A stretch of DNA of 64,000 bases from Methylobacterium nonmethylotrophicum (GCF_004745635.1 NZ_SRLB01000020.1:1-64000), one strand, 5' to 3'; positions 30,213 through 39,241 are shown, counted from the stretch's first letter. Made by a program: numbers and translations. Notes: generated by a model from the sequence alone, not told the origin.

Positions 30213-31405
30213 CACTCGGCGGCCCTCCGGCCCCTCGTCTCCATGGCGGCGCAGGCCGCCTCCAGCTTGTCGAGCGCCGCGTTGACCTCGGCCTCGCCGA
30301 TGATCAGCGGCGGCAGGAGGCGCACGACGTTGTCGCCGGCCGGGATCACCAGCAGGTGCTCGTCCCGGGCGGCGGCGGCGAAGTCGGTGTTGGGGACGAC
30401 GAGGCGCAGGCCCGTCATCAGGCCCTCGCCGCGGATCTCCTCGACGACGTCCGGGTGGCGGTCCTTGAGCGCGGCGAGGCGCTGCTTCAGGAGCAGGCCG
30501 GTCCGGCGCACGTGGTCGAGGAAGCCGGGGGCCAGGATGATGTCGAGCACGGCGTTGCCCACCGCCATGGCGAGCGGGTTGCCGCCGAAGGTGGTGCCGT
30601 GGGTGCCCACCACCATGCCGCGCGCCGCCTCGCCGGTGGCCAGGCACGCCCCCATCGGGAAGCCGCCGCCGATGCCCTTGGCCGAGGACAGGATGTCGGG
30701 CGTCACGCCCGACCATTCGTGGGCGAAGAGCTTGCCGGTGCGGCCGATGCCGGTCTGGACCTCGTCCATGATCAGCATCAGGCCGTGCTCGTCGCAGAGC
30801 GAGCGCAGGGTGCGCAGCCACTCGTGCGGGACGACGCGCAGGCCGCCCTCGCCCTGGATCGGCTCGATCATCAGGGCGGCGGTCTCGGGGGTGATCGCGG
30901 CCTTCAGGGCGTCCAGGTCGCCGAACGGCACCTGGTCGAAGCCGTCGACTTTCGGGCCGAAGCCCTCGATGTATTTCTGCTGGCCGCCGGCCGCGATGGT
31001 GGCGAGCGTGCGGCCGTGGAAGGCGCCCTCGAAGGTGACGATCCGGTAGCGCTCCGGGTGGCCGCCGGCGGCGTGGTACTTGCGCGCCATCTTGATGCAG
31101 GCCTCGTTGGCCTCGGCACCGGAATTGGCGAAGAACACCACGTCGGCGAAGCTCGCCTCGGTCAGCCTCTGGGCCAGCCGCTCGGCCTCCGGCACCTCGA
31201 ACAGGTTCGAGACGTGCCAGACCTTCTGGGCCTGCTCGGTGAGCGCCGCGACCAGGTGCGGGTGGCCGTGACCGACGGAGTTGACCGCGATGCCGGCGCC
31301 GAAATCGAGGTATCGCGAGCCGTCTCGGGCAACGAGCCAGGCGCCCTCACCGCGCTCGAAGGATACCTTGGCCCGGGCGTAGGTCGGCAGCAGCGAGGAG
31401 GTCAC
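30212..31405 (-). CDS. argD: Acetylornithine aminotransferase
   Basis: The 397-residue class III aminotransferase (from GTG 31405) has GSGAEANEACIKMARKY-like FFANSGAEANEACIKM, the FHGRTLATIAAG block, the DEVQTGIGRTGK motif and the PLP lysine in SSAKGIGGGFPMGA. It carries out the fourth step of ornithine synthesis (N-acetylglutamate semialdehyde to N-acetylornithine) and perhaps the succinyldiaminopimelate reaction. It is the first gene of the argD-argF-hslO series. The GTG start is chosen because the conserved N-terminus TSSLLPTYAR follows it; upstream codons to 31741 are not conserved in character. Confidence 0.94.
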   Translation of the reverse strand: MTSSLLPTYARAKVSFERGEGAWLVARDGSRYLDFGAGIAVNSVGHGHPHLVAALTEQAQKVWHVSNLFEVPEAERLAQRLTEASFADVVFFANSGAEANEACIKMARKYHAAGGHPERYRIVTFEGAFHGRTLATIAAGGQQKYIEGFGPKVDGFDQVPFGDLDALKAAITPETAALMIEPIQGEGGLRVVPHEWLRTLRSLCDEHGLMLIMDEVQTGIGRTGKLFAHEWSGVTPDILSSAKGIGGGFPMGACLATGEAARGMVVGTHGTTFGGNPLAMAVGNAVLDIILAPGFLDHVRRTGLLLKQRLAALKDRHPDVVEEIRGEGLMTGLRLVVPNTDFAAAARDEHLLVIPAGDNVVRLLPPLIIGEAEVNAALDKLEAACAAMETRGRRAAE

Positions 31406-31680
31406 GATCTCGTCTCCATCGCGGTCGAGGGTTCGGTCGACCGAAAAACAAAGCGCCGCCTCGAAGGGCGGCACGCGCGCGGATACTATGGAACGAGGAC
31501 GCCCTGTCAACGCCGCAGGGCGATTATGACGGAAGGGGCGGGGTTGCGGCGAGGCTTGCGGTCGCTCGTCCTTTCGGGGCACAGACCGCGAGCGGCCGCC
31601 GTGAAGGGGCCGCGCGCCGACGGACCGGCGCCGTTCCGCGGGCCCAAGCCCCGGGCGGGCCCGGTGGGGAGACCAGACAG

Positions 31681-32154
31681 ATGAGCGCGACCCTCGACCG
31701 CCTGAAGGAACTCGGCCTCGCCCTGCCGCCGGCCGCGGCACCCGTGGCGAACTACGTCGCCTTCCGGCGCAGCGGCAACCTGGTCATCGTCTCGGGCCAG
31801 CTGCCCTTTGGGCCGAACGGCCAGATCGACCCGGCCCACAAGGGGAAGGTCGGCGCCGGGGTCTCGCCCGAGGCCGCCGCCGAGGCGGCGCGCCACTGCG
31901 CCCTCAACGTGCTGGCCCAGCTGCGCTCGGCCGCCGGCAACCTCGACGAGGCGGTGGTGTCCTGCCTGCGGCTCGGCGGCTTCATCAACGCGGCACCGGG
32001 CTTCTCGGCGGTGGCCGGCGTGATGAACGGCGCCTCCGACCTGATGGTGCAGGTGCTGGGCGAGCGCGGCCGCCACGCCCGCTCGACGATCGGCGTCGCC
32101 GAGCTTCCCCTCGACGCCGTCGTCGAGGTCGAGGGGATGTTCGAGGTCCGCTGA
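31681..32154 (+). CDS. RidA-family protein (TdcF/YjgF-like)
   Basis: The 157-residue protein matches the larger RidA subgroup: NYVAFRRSGNLVIVSGQLPFGPNGQID at the front, AARHCALNVLAQLRSAAGNLDEAVVSCLRLGGFIN in the middle, and GERGRHARSTIGVAELPLDAVVEVEGMFEV at the end, with the conserved arginine in HARSTIG. RidA enzymes hydrolyse reactive enamine/imine intermediates from PLP enzymes. It is transcribed divergently from argD and is followed three bases later by a phosphodiesterase gene, so they form a pair. Confidence 0.9.
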   Translation: MSATLDRLKELGLALPPAAAPVANYVAFRRSGNLVIVSGQLPFGPNGQIDPAHKGKVGAGVSPEAAAEAARHCALNVLAQLRSAAGNLDEAVVSCLRLGGFINAAPGFSAVAGVMNGASDLMVQVLGERGRHARSTIGVAELPLDAVVEVEGMFEVR

Positions 32155-32157
32155 GAC

Positions 32158-32913
32158 ATGACCGACCGCCTCGCCCCCGGCTGGCTGACCGCCCGCCCGA
32201 TCGCCCATCGCGGCCTGCACGACCGCGCGGCCGGCCTCCCCGAGAACACGATCGCGGCGGCCGAGGCCGCGATCGCCGGCGGCTACGCGATCGAGTGCGA
32301 CGTCCAGCTCAGCCGGGACGGCGAGGCGATGGTCTTCCACGATTCCGGCCTCGGCCGCCTCACCGGCGCCGACGGCCTGGTGCGGGAGCGCGACGCCGCC
32401 GATCTCGGGCGGCTGACGGTGCTGGGCAGCGCCGAGCGCGTCCCCACGCTGGGGGATTTCCTCGCCCGGATCGCCGGCCGCACGCCGCTGATCGTCGAGG
32501 TGAAGACCCGGCACGACGGCGACCTGGCGCTCGCCCGCCGCACCGCCGAGATCGTGGCGGCCTATGACGGCCCGGTGGCGCTGAAGTCGTTCGACCCCGT
32601 CATCGTCGGCGCGCTCGCCGAGCTCAGCCCCGGCCTGCCGCGCGGGATCGTCGCCGAGAGCCGGCACGAGGACCCGGCCTACGCCCACCTGACCGAGGCG
32701 GCGCGGCACGGCCTCGCGAACCTCCTGCATGTCGCGGACAGCCGGCCGGACTTCCTGTCCTGGCGCGTCGACGACCTGCCGAATGCCGCCACTCACCTCT
32801 GCCGCCTCCTCGGCCGTATGCCGGTGATGACCTGGACCGTGCGCAACGAGGCGCAGGTGAAGCTGGCGCGGGCGCATGCCGACCAGATGGTGTTCGAGGG
32901 CTTCCGGCCCTGA
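32158..32913 (+). CDS. Glycerophosphodiester phosphodiesterase
   Basis: The 251-residue protein has the GDPD fold signatures: PIAHRGLHDR near the start (catalytic His), ENTIAAAEAAIAGGYAIECDVQLSRDG (metal Glu and Asp), VFHDSGLGRLTGADG (second catalytic His), LIVEVKTR and the terminal MTWTVRNE. It hydrolyses glycerophosphodiesters to glycerol-3-phosphate and alcohol. No signal peptide is present, so it acts in the cytoplasm, like UgpQ. It follows the RidA gene by three bases. Confidence 0.9.
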   Translation: MTDRLAPGWLTARPIAHRGLHDRAAGLPENTIAAAEAAIAGGYAIECDVQLSRDGEAMVFHDSGLGRLTGADGLVRERDAADLGRLTVLGSAERVPTLGDFLARIAGRTPLIVEVKTRHDGDLALARRTAEIVAAYDGPVALKSFDPVIVGALAELSPGLPRGIVAESRHEDPAYAHLTEAARHGLANLLHVADSRPDFLSWRVDDLPNAATHLCRLLGRMPVMTWTVRNEAQVKLARAHADQMVFEGFRP

Positions 32914-32941
32914 GGCGAGGACGGCCTCGCGACCTTGCCCG

Positions 32942-33202
32942 TCAGGGACGGGCCGGAGCGTGGAACCACGCATAGGCGTGCAGGGCGTGCCCCGGCGCGG
33001 CGCGCGGACGGTCGGCGCTCAGGGCGTCCGCGACCGCGTCGGCCTCGTCCATGTCGAGACCGACCTGCAGCACCCCGTCGATGACCGCGATCTCGCCGGA
33101 GCGCACGTCGTAGACGGTCCAGCCGTCGCGGTCGCGGCGGATGTCGTAGCGGATCAGGTCGGCACGGGTCGACGGGACGGTACTGGGCGTGTCGGTCTGC
33201 AT
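32942..33202 (-). CDS. Hypothetical small protein
   Basis: From ATG 33202 this is an 86-residue soluble acidic protein: DLIRYDIRRDRDGWTVYDVR, then SGEIAVIDGVLQVGLDMDEADAVADALS. It looks like a small alpha/beta domain, with a strand-rich WTVYDV part and an amphipathic helix. It is convergent with the phosphodiesterase gene. I know no function. The longer frame to 33283 is not chosen, since its N-terminal extension is random in composition. Confidence 0.6.
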   Translation of the reverse strand: MQTDTPSTVPSTRADLIRYDIRRDRDGWTVYDVRSGEIAVIDGVLQVGLDMDEADAVADALSADRPRAAPGHALHAYAWFHAPARP

Positions 33203-33290
33203 GACTGGCGTCCTGGGCTCATGTCCTGACTGATGGCGACGGGGATACTCCCGTGGGCGGGCGGTCGAGGTGCCGGCGCGCACCCGCCCC

Positions 33291-33512
33291 TCACTCGCCC
33301 CCGACCGGCCCCGCCCGCACGTAGCCCCGCGAGATCAGCCGGTCGCGCTGGCGCGTGCGCCGCTCGGCCTCGCCGAGATCGGCCAGCGCGTCGGCGATCG
33401 CCCGCCGCAGGGCCAGGGCGGCGTCGCCCCCGGCTGCCATGAGGTAGGCGGCCGCGATCGTCTCGACGCCGGGGCCCCTCGCCTCCCGTCGCTCTGCCGG
33501 CTCATGGGTCAT
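33291..33512 (-). CDS. Hypothetical small helical protein
   Basis: This 73-residue protein has an evident helical core, AYLMAAGGDAALALRRAIADALADLGEAERRTRQRDRLISRGYVR, which reads like small regulatory or DNA-associated proteins that recur in Methylobacterium. The codon pattern supports coding on the minus strand. It shares direction with its downstream neighbour at 32942-33202. No domain identified. Confidence 0.5.
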   Translation of the reverse strand: MTHEPAERREARGPGVETIAAAYLMAAGGDAALALRRAIADALADLGEAERRTRQRDRLISRGYVRAGPVGGE

Positions 33513-33667
33513 GGCTCTTGGCTCATGGCTGTTCGGCTCACCGCTGCACGCCGCCGGCCCGGCGACTCACGTTAGAACATAACGTGAACAAGCCACGGCG
33601 AAGCCGTCTCGGTCAAGCCGCGTTCGTGCGTCCCCGGCGCGGTGTGGAGAGCGGGGACAGCCGGCGC

Positions 33668-34555
33668 TCAGGGCTTTCGCGTCGCCGCGGGATCGCCCGG
33701 GCGCACCGGAGCCTCGACGTATCGGCCCTTCGGCGGCACCGCCACCGCCGCGAAGTCGCGGGCGAGCTGGTGGAGGGCGTGGCGCAGGCCCGGGCCGCGC
33801 AGGGGCCGGCCGTGGCCGGTCAGCGCCAGTTCGGGCTCGAGCTGCGCCAGGGCCTCGACCGAGCGCCCGGCGCTCTCCCAGTCGGTGGTGAGGTAGCGCG
33901 GCGGCCCATGCATCTCGGGCGCCTGCACGGCGACGGCGTAGACCGATTCCTGCGCCGTGGCGACGAAGGCGTCGCCGGCGATAAGGGTCCGGTCGGCCGG
34001 GCGCCAGAGCGAGACGTGGCCGGGCGCGTGGCCGGGCGTGTGGATCCAGCGCCAGCCCGGCAGCGGCGGCACGCTGCCGTCCTCCGGGAGAAGGCGCAGG
34101 CGGGCGCCGACATCGACCGGGCTCGTCGGGAAGAGCGGCAACAGCCGGGCGACGAGGCCGCCGCCGACGCTCGGGTCGGGCGGCGGATAGGCGGCGCTGC
34201 CGTCGAGATAGGGGCGCTCGAGCAGATGCGCCCAGACCGGAGCGTCCCAGGCCCCGGCCAGGTCCTCCAGCACGCCGACATGGTCGAAATGGCCGTGGGT
34301 GAGCACGATCGCGGCCGGCCGGGCCCCGGCGCCGAAGCGGGCGGCAGCGGCCGATTCGATCGCACCCCGCGACCCCATGATCCCGGCATCGACCAGCACC
34401 CAGCCGCGGTCGCCGGCGCCGGGGGCGCCCAGATACGCGACGTTGACGATGGCGTGGCGCTGATAGGCGAGGTCCGGCCGGAGCGCATGGGTGCCGTCCG
34501 GGCCGGCGGGCTCGTCGGCCACGGCCTCGGGGCCGATCGGGATCTGCTGGGTCAT
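33668..34555 (-). CDS. MBL-fold metallo-hydrolase
   Basis: The 295-residue protein from ATG 34555 is a metallo-beta-lactamase-fold enzyme: VNVAYLGAPGAGDRGWVLVDAG, the metal motif THGHFDHVG (HxHxDH), the second histidine in WIHTPGHAPGHVSLWRP, AGDAFVATAQ (bridging Asp), and LTGHGRPLRG near the end. Its family (glyoxalase II-like or quorum-type lactonase-like) cannot be resolved. It probably works in the cytoplasm; no signal peptide. Confidence 0.88.
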   Translation of the reverse strand: MTQQIPIGPEAVADEPAGPDGTHALRPDLAYQRHAIVNVAYLGAPGAGDRGWVLVDAGIMGSRGAIESAAAARFGAGARPAAIVLTHGHFDHVGVLEDLAGAWDAPVWAHLLERPYLDGSAAYPPPDPSVGGGLVARLLPLFPTSPVDVGARLRLLPEDGSVPPLPGWRWIHTPGHAPGHVSLWRPADRTLIAGDAFVATAQESVYAVAVQAPEMHGPPRYLTTDWESAGRSVEALAQLEPELALTGHGRPLRGPGLRHALHQLARDFAAVAVPPKGRYVEAPVRPGDPAATRKP

Positions 34556-34647
34556 GCCGGCACCTCGCGACGGGATCGCCCCGGCTAATGCCCCTCCGGA
34601 GTATCGGTTCCCGCCCGCGGGTCCGCAGCCCGGAGCGTGCCGGATCG

Positions 34648-35100
34648 TCAGGTCCCGACGAGGTGCAGCACGATCTCGCGCCGGTGCGGCCGGTCGCGGT
34701 GCTCGATCAGGTAGATCCCCTGCCACGTGCCCAGCGCCAGCCGCCCGTCGACGAGGGGTATCGTCAGCGCCGCATCGGTCAGGAGGGTGCGGATATGCGC
34801 CGGCATGTCGTCCGGGCCCTCGATGCCGTGAACGTAAGGTTCGTTTCGCGGCGCCAGCCGGTCGAGGGCGGTCATCAGGTCGGTGCGCACGTCCGGGTCG
34901 GCATTCTCCTGGATCGTCAGGGAGGCCGAGGTGTGGCGGCAGAACACGGTGAGCAGGCCCTGGTGCAAGGCCGCCTCGCGGACGAAGCCCGCGACCGCGT
35001 CGGTGATCTCGGTGAAGCCCTGGCCCTTCGTATCGACCGCGAGGCGTCCGGTGGCCTGGCGGGTGACGGCCCCCTGGGCGATCATCTCGACGCGTCTCAT
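34648..35100 (-). CDS. YjbQ-family (UPF0047) protein
   Basis: The 150-residue protein shows the family pattern: GFTEITDAVAGFVRE, LLTVFCRHTSASLTIQENADPDVRTDL, LDRLAP..YVHGIEGPDDMPAHIRTLL and LALGTWQGIYLIEHRD. Some members have thiamine-phosphate synthase activity; the true role is unclear. The ATG at 35100 overlaps the stop of the DNA ligase gene by four bases, so it is the third gene of an exonuclease-ligase-YjbQ operon. Confidence 0.9.
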   Translation of the reverse strand: MRRVEMIAQGAVTRQATGRLAVDTKGQGFTEITDAVAGFVREAALHQGLLTVFCRHTSASLTIQENADPDVRTDLMTALDRLAPRNEPYVHGIEGPDDMPAHIRTLLTDAALTIPLVDGRLALGTWQGIYLIEHRDRPHRREIVLHLVGT

Positions 35101-36806
35101 CGGGCGATCTCCCGTCCGGGGTGAACCTCTTTCTCGCCGCGGGCGAGGATACGCTCCAGCACGTCGATCCGGTCGGCCTCGGCCGGCGGCTTGTCCCAGC
35201 GGATGCGGCTGACGCGGGGAAAGCGCATCGCGACGCCCGACTTGTGCCGGGTCGAGCGCTGCACGCCCTCGAAGGCGATCTCGAGCACCAGCCCCTTGGC
35301 GACGCCGTACTCCACCTCCCGCACCGGGCCGAAGCGCTTGGTGGTGTGGTTGCGGACGTAGCGGTCGAGCTTGCCCAGCTCCTCGTCGGTGAAGCCGTGA
35401 TAGGCCTTGCCCACCGGCACCAGCTCCTCGGCCCCGTCCGGCGCCTCGCGCCAGACCCCGAACGTGTAGTCGGAGTAGAACGACGAGCGCTTCCCGTGGC
35501 CGCGCTGGGCGTACATCATCACCGCGTCGACGAGGTAGGGCTCGCGCTTCCACTTCCACCACGGGCCCTTCGGCCGGCCAGGCTGGTAGGCGCTGGTGAG
35601 CCGCTTGAGCATCACGCCCTCGATCGCGTCGGCATCCGGCCCGGCCCCGACGGAGGCCGGATCGGCCCGGGCCGCCGCGAGGGCAGGCCAGTCCGCGAAG
35701 GGCACCACCGGCGAGAGATCGATGCGGGCGTGATCCAGCCCGGCCACGAAGGCCTCGAGCCGGGCCCGGCGCTCGGCGAAGGGCAAGGGCCGCAGGTCCT
35801 CCTCGCCCTCGGCCAGGAGGTCGTAGGCGCGGACATGGGCCGGGAAGTCCTGCAGGAGCTTGCCGGTCACCGCCTTGCGGTTGAGGCGCTGCTGCAGGAC
35901 GTTGAAGCTCTGCACCCGCCCCTCGCGCAGGATCAGGAGTTCGCCGTCGAGCGCCCCCGAGAAGGTGATCGCCTCGGCGAGGTCCGGGAAGGCACCGGAG
36001 ATGTCCTCGCCGGTGCGCGAGTAGATCTTTTGGATCTGCCTGCCGTCGCGGTCGCGCCCGCCGGCGAGCTGGACCCGGATGCCGTCCCACTTCCACTCGG
36101 CCGAGAAGGCCTCCGGGTCGAGCTTGTCGAGATCCGCCTCCTCCTCGATCGGGTGCGACAGCATGGCTGGGCGGAACGGCGCCGGGTTGACCGATTCCGG
36201 CGGGCCGGCCCGGCCCTCGACCCAGGCGAACAGCTCCGGATAGGGCGCGGCCAGCCCGTGCCAGACCTCCTCGACCGCGTCGGCCTCGTGCCCGCCGAGA
36301 CTCGCCACCGCGGTCTTGGCGAGCCGCGCGGACACGCCGACCCGCAACTCCCCGGTGATGAGCTTGAGGAGCGCCCAGCGCCCGGTCTCGTCGAGGGCAT
36401 CGAGCCAGGCGGCGAGGCGCGCCGGCAATTCGCCCTTGCCGATGGTGCCCAAGGCCTCGACCACCTCGGACAGGGTCGGGACCGGCGGGTTGTTGTGGCC
36501 GGGCCCCGGGGCGTCGCTCCGTCCCGAGTCGTCCCTTCCGGGCCAGATCAGCGCCGTCGCCTCGGCGAGGTCGCCGACGTAGTTGTACGACATCCGGAAG
36601 AGCACGGGATCGACCCGCTCCTCGACGAGGCCGCGGATCAGGCCGGGCTTGGCCTCGCGGAAGCTCAAGGAGCCGGTCATGGCGGCGAGCGCGTAGCCGC
36701 GGTCCGGGTCAGGGGTGTGGCGGAAGAAGTCCTGGAGCAGGCGCAGCTTGGCGTTGCGCCGCGGCTCGTAGGCGAGGCGGTCGAGGAGGTGGGCGAAGTC
36801 GTTCAC
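35097..36806 (-). CDS. ATP-dependent DNA ligase (cisplatin-damage response type)
   Basis: The 569-residue protein has an N-terminal DNA-binding domain (residues 1-200), the adenylation domain with the active lysine in EWKWDGIRVQ near residue 240, LDGELLI and KRLTSAYQPGRPKGPWWKWK (motif V), and an OB-fold. This is the ligase commonly encoded beside an SNM1-like exonuclease and an Lhr helicase in Rhizobiales. It seals nicks with ATP, apart from the house-keeping NAD ligase. It begins at GTG 36806, overlapping the exonuclease stop by four bases. No helicase gene is present in this window at the locus. Confidence 0.9.
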   Translation of the reverse strand: MNDFAHLLDRLAYEPRRNAKLRLLQDFFRHTPDPDRGYALAAMTGSLSFREAKPGLIRGLVEERVDPVLFRMSYNYVGDLAEATALIWPGRDDSGRSDAPGPGHNNPPVPTLSEVVEALGTIGKGELPARLAAWLDALDETGRWALLKLITGELRVGVSARLAKTAVASLGGHEADAVEEVWHGLAAPYPELFAWVEGRAGPPESVNPAPFRPAMLSHPIEEEADLDKLDPEAFSAEWKWDGIRVQLAGGRDRDGRQIQKIYSRTGEDISGAFPDLAEAITFSGALDGELLILREGRVQSFNVLQQRLNRKAVTGKLLQDFPAHVRAYDLLAEGEEDLRPLPFAERRARLEAFVAGLDHARIDLSPVVPFADWPALAAARADPASVGAGPDADAIEGVMLKRLTSAYQPGRPKGPWWKWKREPYLVDAVMMYAQRGHGKRSSFYSDYTFGVWREAPDGAEELVPVGKAYHGFTDEELGKLDRYVRNHTTKRFGPVREVEYGVAKGLVLEIAFEGVQRSTRHKSGVAMRFPRVSRIRWDKPPAEADRIDVLERILARGEKEVHPGREIAR

Positions 36807-37879
36807 GCGGCGCTCTCCGCTCCCTGAGGTTCGGGACCTTGGGGCTCGGGACCTTGGGGCTCGGGCTCCGCCTCGCCCTCGTCGCCGTAGCCCAGCATGT
36901 GCAGGGGCTTGGCGCGGATCCCTTGCGTGCCGCACCAGTGGACGAGCGCATCCTCCTGGCCGTGGGTGACCCAGACCTCGCCGGCGCCGGTGTCCCGGAT
37001 GGTGCGGCAGAGGTCGTCCCAGTCCGAGTGGTCGGAGATGACGAGGGGCAGCTCGACGCCCTTCTGCCGCGCGCGGGCCCGCACCCGCATCCAGCCCGAG
37101 GCGAAGCCGGTGACCGGATCGGGGAATTTTCGCGACCACAGGTCCTGGATCGCGGAAGGCGGGCAGATCACGATCCGGCCGCCGAGCTTCGGCCGCTCCG
37201 CCGCCACGACCTTGACCGTCTCCCCGAGCGGAATCCCCTCGCGCCGGTAGAGCTCGGTCAGCTTCTCCATCGCGCCGTGCAGGTAGATCGGCTCGGAAAA
37301 GCCTTCCTCGCGCAGGAGCGCCATCACCCGCTGCGCCTTGCCGAGCGCGTAGGCGCCGACGATGTGGGTGCGCTCGGGGAAGAGCCGCACCGAGTCGAGG
37401 AGCTTCTTCACCTCGTCGCGGGCGACCGGGTGGCGGAAGACCGGCAGGCCGAAGGTGGCCTCGGTGATGAACACGTCGCAGGGCACGACCTCGAAGGGCA
37501 GGCAGGTCGGGTCGCGCGCCCGCTTGTAGTCGCCCGAATTGACGATCCGGCAGCCGCCCTGCTCGATCGCCACTTGCGCCGAGCCGAGGACGTGGCCCGC
37601 GGGGTGGAAGCGTACCGTGACGCCGCCGAGGCGGATCGCCTCGCCGAGCCGCGCCTCCTGGCGGGTCCGGCAGAACTCCTCGCCGTAGCGCACCGCCATG
37701 ATCCGCAGGGTCTCAGGGGTCGCCAGCACCGCGCCGTGGCCGGCCCGGGCATGGTCGGCATGGCCGTGGGTGATGAGCGCGCGCGGCACCGGGCGGACCG
37801 GATCGACGTGGAAATCGCCCGGGGGGCAGTACAGCCCCTCGCGGGTTAGGGTGAGCAGATCGGTGGGACGCGACGCCAT
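36803..37879 (-). CDS. Ligase-associated DNA exonuclease (MBL/beta-CASP)
   Basis: The 358-residue protein from ATG 37879 is an SNM1/Pso2-like nuclease: ALITHGHADHARAGHG (HxHxDH, near residue 38), HPAGHVLGSAQV, VNSGDYKRARDPT, VFITEATFGLPVFRHP, and the beta-CASP part LPLVISDHSDWDDLCRTI with a late VTHG. It probably processes DNA ends for the partner ligase in the overlapping gene. The last residues contain a PEPQG repeat, encoded by a 15-bp tandem repeat at 36836-36870, that varies easily in number. It is the first gene of the operon. Confidence 0.9.
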   Translation of the reverse strand: MASRPTDLLTLTREGLYCPPGDFHVDPVRPVPRALITHGHADHARAGHGAVLATPETLRIMAVRYGEEFCRTRQEARLGEAIRLGGVTVRFHPAGHVLGSAQVAIEQGGCRIVNSGDYKRARDPTCLPFEVVPCDVFITEATFGLPVFRHPVARDEVKKLLDSVRLFPERTHIVGAYALGKAQRVMALLREEGFSEPIYLHGAMEKLTELYRREGIPLGETVKVVAAERPKLGGRIVICPPSAIQDLWSRKFPDPVTGFASGWMRVRARARQKGVELPLVISDHSDWDDLCRTIRDTGAGEVWVTHGQEDALVHWCGTQGIRAKPLHMLGYGDEGEAEPEPQGPEPQGPEPQGAESAA

Positions 37880-37948
37880 TGATCCTCGGCTGGCGGTGAA
37901 GCCACTGTGCGGCCGCGTCAGGCCCATCCCGGGAACGGATCAGGCACG

Positions 37949-38105
37949 GGATCCCCCTCTCCCGTGTGGGAGAGGGGCCGGGGGTGAGGGTGCTACGGTT
38001 CTGACGCATGCTCGAACCGTCGTGCTGGCAGCGTGACGGTCCAGCTAAATCGTGAAGCCTGTCACCCTCACCCCTACCCCTCTCCCACACGGGAGAGGGG
38101 ATCCC
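37949..38105. repeat. Composite palindromic repeat (REP/BIME-like), copy B
   Basis: Two hairpins of the CCTCTCCC-GGGAGAGG family at 37955-37977 and 38077-38100 face each other. They are flanked by GGGATCC/GGATCCC and by GGGTGAGGGTG paired with CACCCTCACCC, so the whole 157 bases is an inverted repeat with a loop of about 70 bases. It lies between divergently transcribed genes. Confidence 0.75.
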
Positions 38106-38210
38106 GCGCCACTCTCGTCCAGAGGATTTCCCGGGACAGCCTGTCGGCAGCGGAGACGGGTATATAGGCGGCCCGATCCATCCGTCCCGTGCCCCCGGAA
38201 CCCTCGCGCG

Positions 38211-39128
38211 ATGCCCGTGCCCGTCCGCTCCTCCGGCGACCTCCTCGCCGATCGCCGCTACGCCTGGGCCGAGGCCGCCCTGGCCGAGGGCGATTGCAGC
38301 GCCGCCGCCGACCTCGCCGCCCAGGTGCTGGACTTGGCCCCCGGCTACGGCCCGGCCTGGCTGCTGCTCGGGCGCGCCCGCGCCGCCGACCCGGCGACCC
38401 GCGGAGCGGCGGCCGAGGCGTTCCGGCAGGCGCTGGCCCTCGATCCGGACGATGCGCTGGGCGCGCGCCTGCATCTCGCGGAACTGGGCGAGGCGGACGA
38501 GGACGTGATCTCGCCGGCCTACGTCCGGGCCTTGTTCGACGGCTATGCCGGCCGCTTCGAGCGTCACCTCGTCGAGGGCTTAGGGTATTGCGGCCCGGCG
38601 CTGATCCGGGCGGCGCTGGAGCGCCTGCGGGGGCCCGCGGCGCGGTTCGCCCATATCCTCGACCTCGGCTGCGGCACCGGCCTGATGGCGCGGGCCCTCG
38701 ACGGGATGGCCGGCGCGCTCGCGGGCGTCGATCTCTCCCCGGGCATGCTGGCCGAGGCCCGCCGCGGCGGCCGCTACGCCCGCCTGCACGAGGGCGACCT
38801 GCGGGATTTTCTCGACCGTGAGCCCCCGGCGAGCGCCGACCTCGCGGTGGCGGCCGACGTGTTCATCTACCTGCGCGAGATCGGGCCGGTCCTGCGGGAG
38901 ACTGCCCGGGTGCTGGAGCCCGGCGGCCTGTTCGCCTTCACGGTGCAGTCCCATCCGGGCGCGCACGGCACCGTGCTGGGCACGGACGGGCGCTACGCCC
39001 ACGGCGTCGAGAGCGTTCGGGAGGACGCGGCGGCGGCGGGGCTGCGGGTGGCGCTGCTCGAGCCGGCGGAGATCCGGCGCCAGAACGGGGTGGGCGTGCC
39101 CGGGTGGCTGGCGGTGCTGGAGCGGTGA
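38211..39128 (+). CDS. TPR-containing SAM-dependent methyltransferase
   Basis: The 305-residue protein combines an N-terminal TPR-like helical region (residues 10-95: RYAWAEAALAEGDCSAAADLAAQVLDLAPGY, LLLGRA, AFRQALALDPDD) with a class I methyltransferase domain (HILDLGCGTGLMARAL near 149-164, then VDLSPGMLAEARR, DLAVAADVFIYL, LEPGGLFAFTV). Similar proteins methylate unknown substrates in alphaproteobacteria. ATG 38211 is picked because upstream sequence belongs to the repeat region. Confidence 0.85.
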   Translation: MPVPVRSSGDLLADRRYAWAEAALAEGDCSAAADLAAQVLDLAPGYGPAWLLLGRARAADPATRGAAAEAFRQALALDPDDALGARLHLAELGEADEDVISPAYVRALFDGYAGRFERHLVEGLGYCGPALIRAALERLRGPAARFAHILDLGCGTGLMARALDGMAGALAGVDLSPGMLAEARRGGRYARLHEGDLRDFLDREPPASADLAVAADVFIYLREIGPVLRETARVLEPGGLFAFTVQSHPGAHGTVLGTDGRYAHGVESVREDAAAAGLRVALLEPAEIRRQNGVGVPGWLAVLER

Positions 39129-39241
39129 GGCCGTACTGTATCAAGTTACCGTACCGGCGGATTTCATATCCCCACCGTCATTCCGGGGCCGCGCAGGATG
39201 TCAGAGCCTGTTTGACGTGTCTGGACAATTTTTCCCACCCT

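Noticed and set aside
27699..31049. A 1116-codon plus-strand open frame over hslO, argF and argD
   Set aside because: It is the shadow of three well-supported minus-strand genes and has no recognisable domain.
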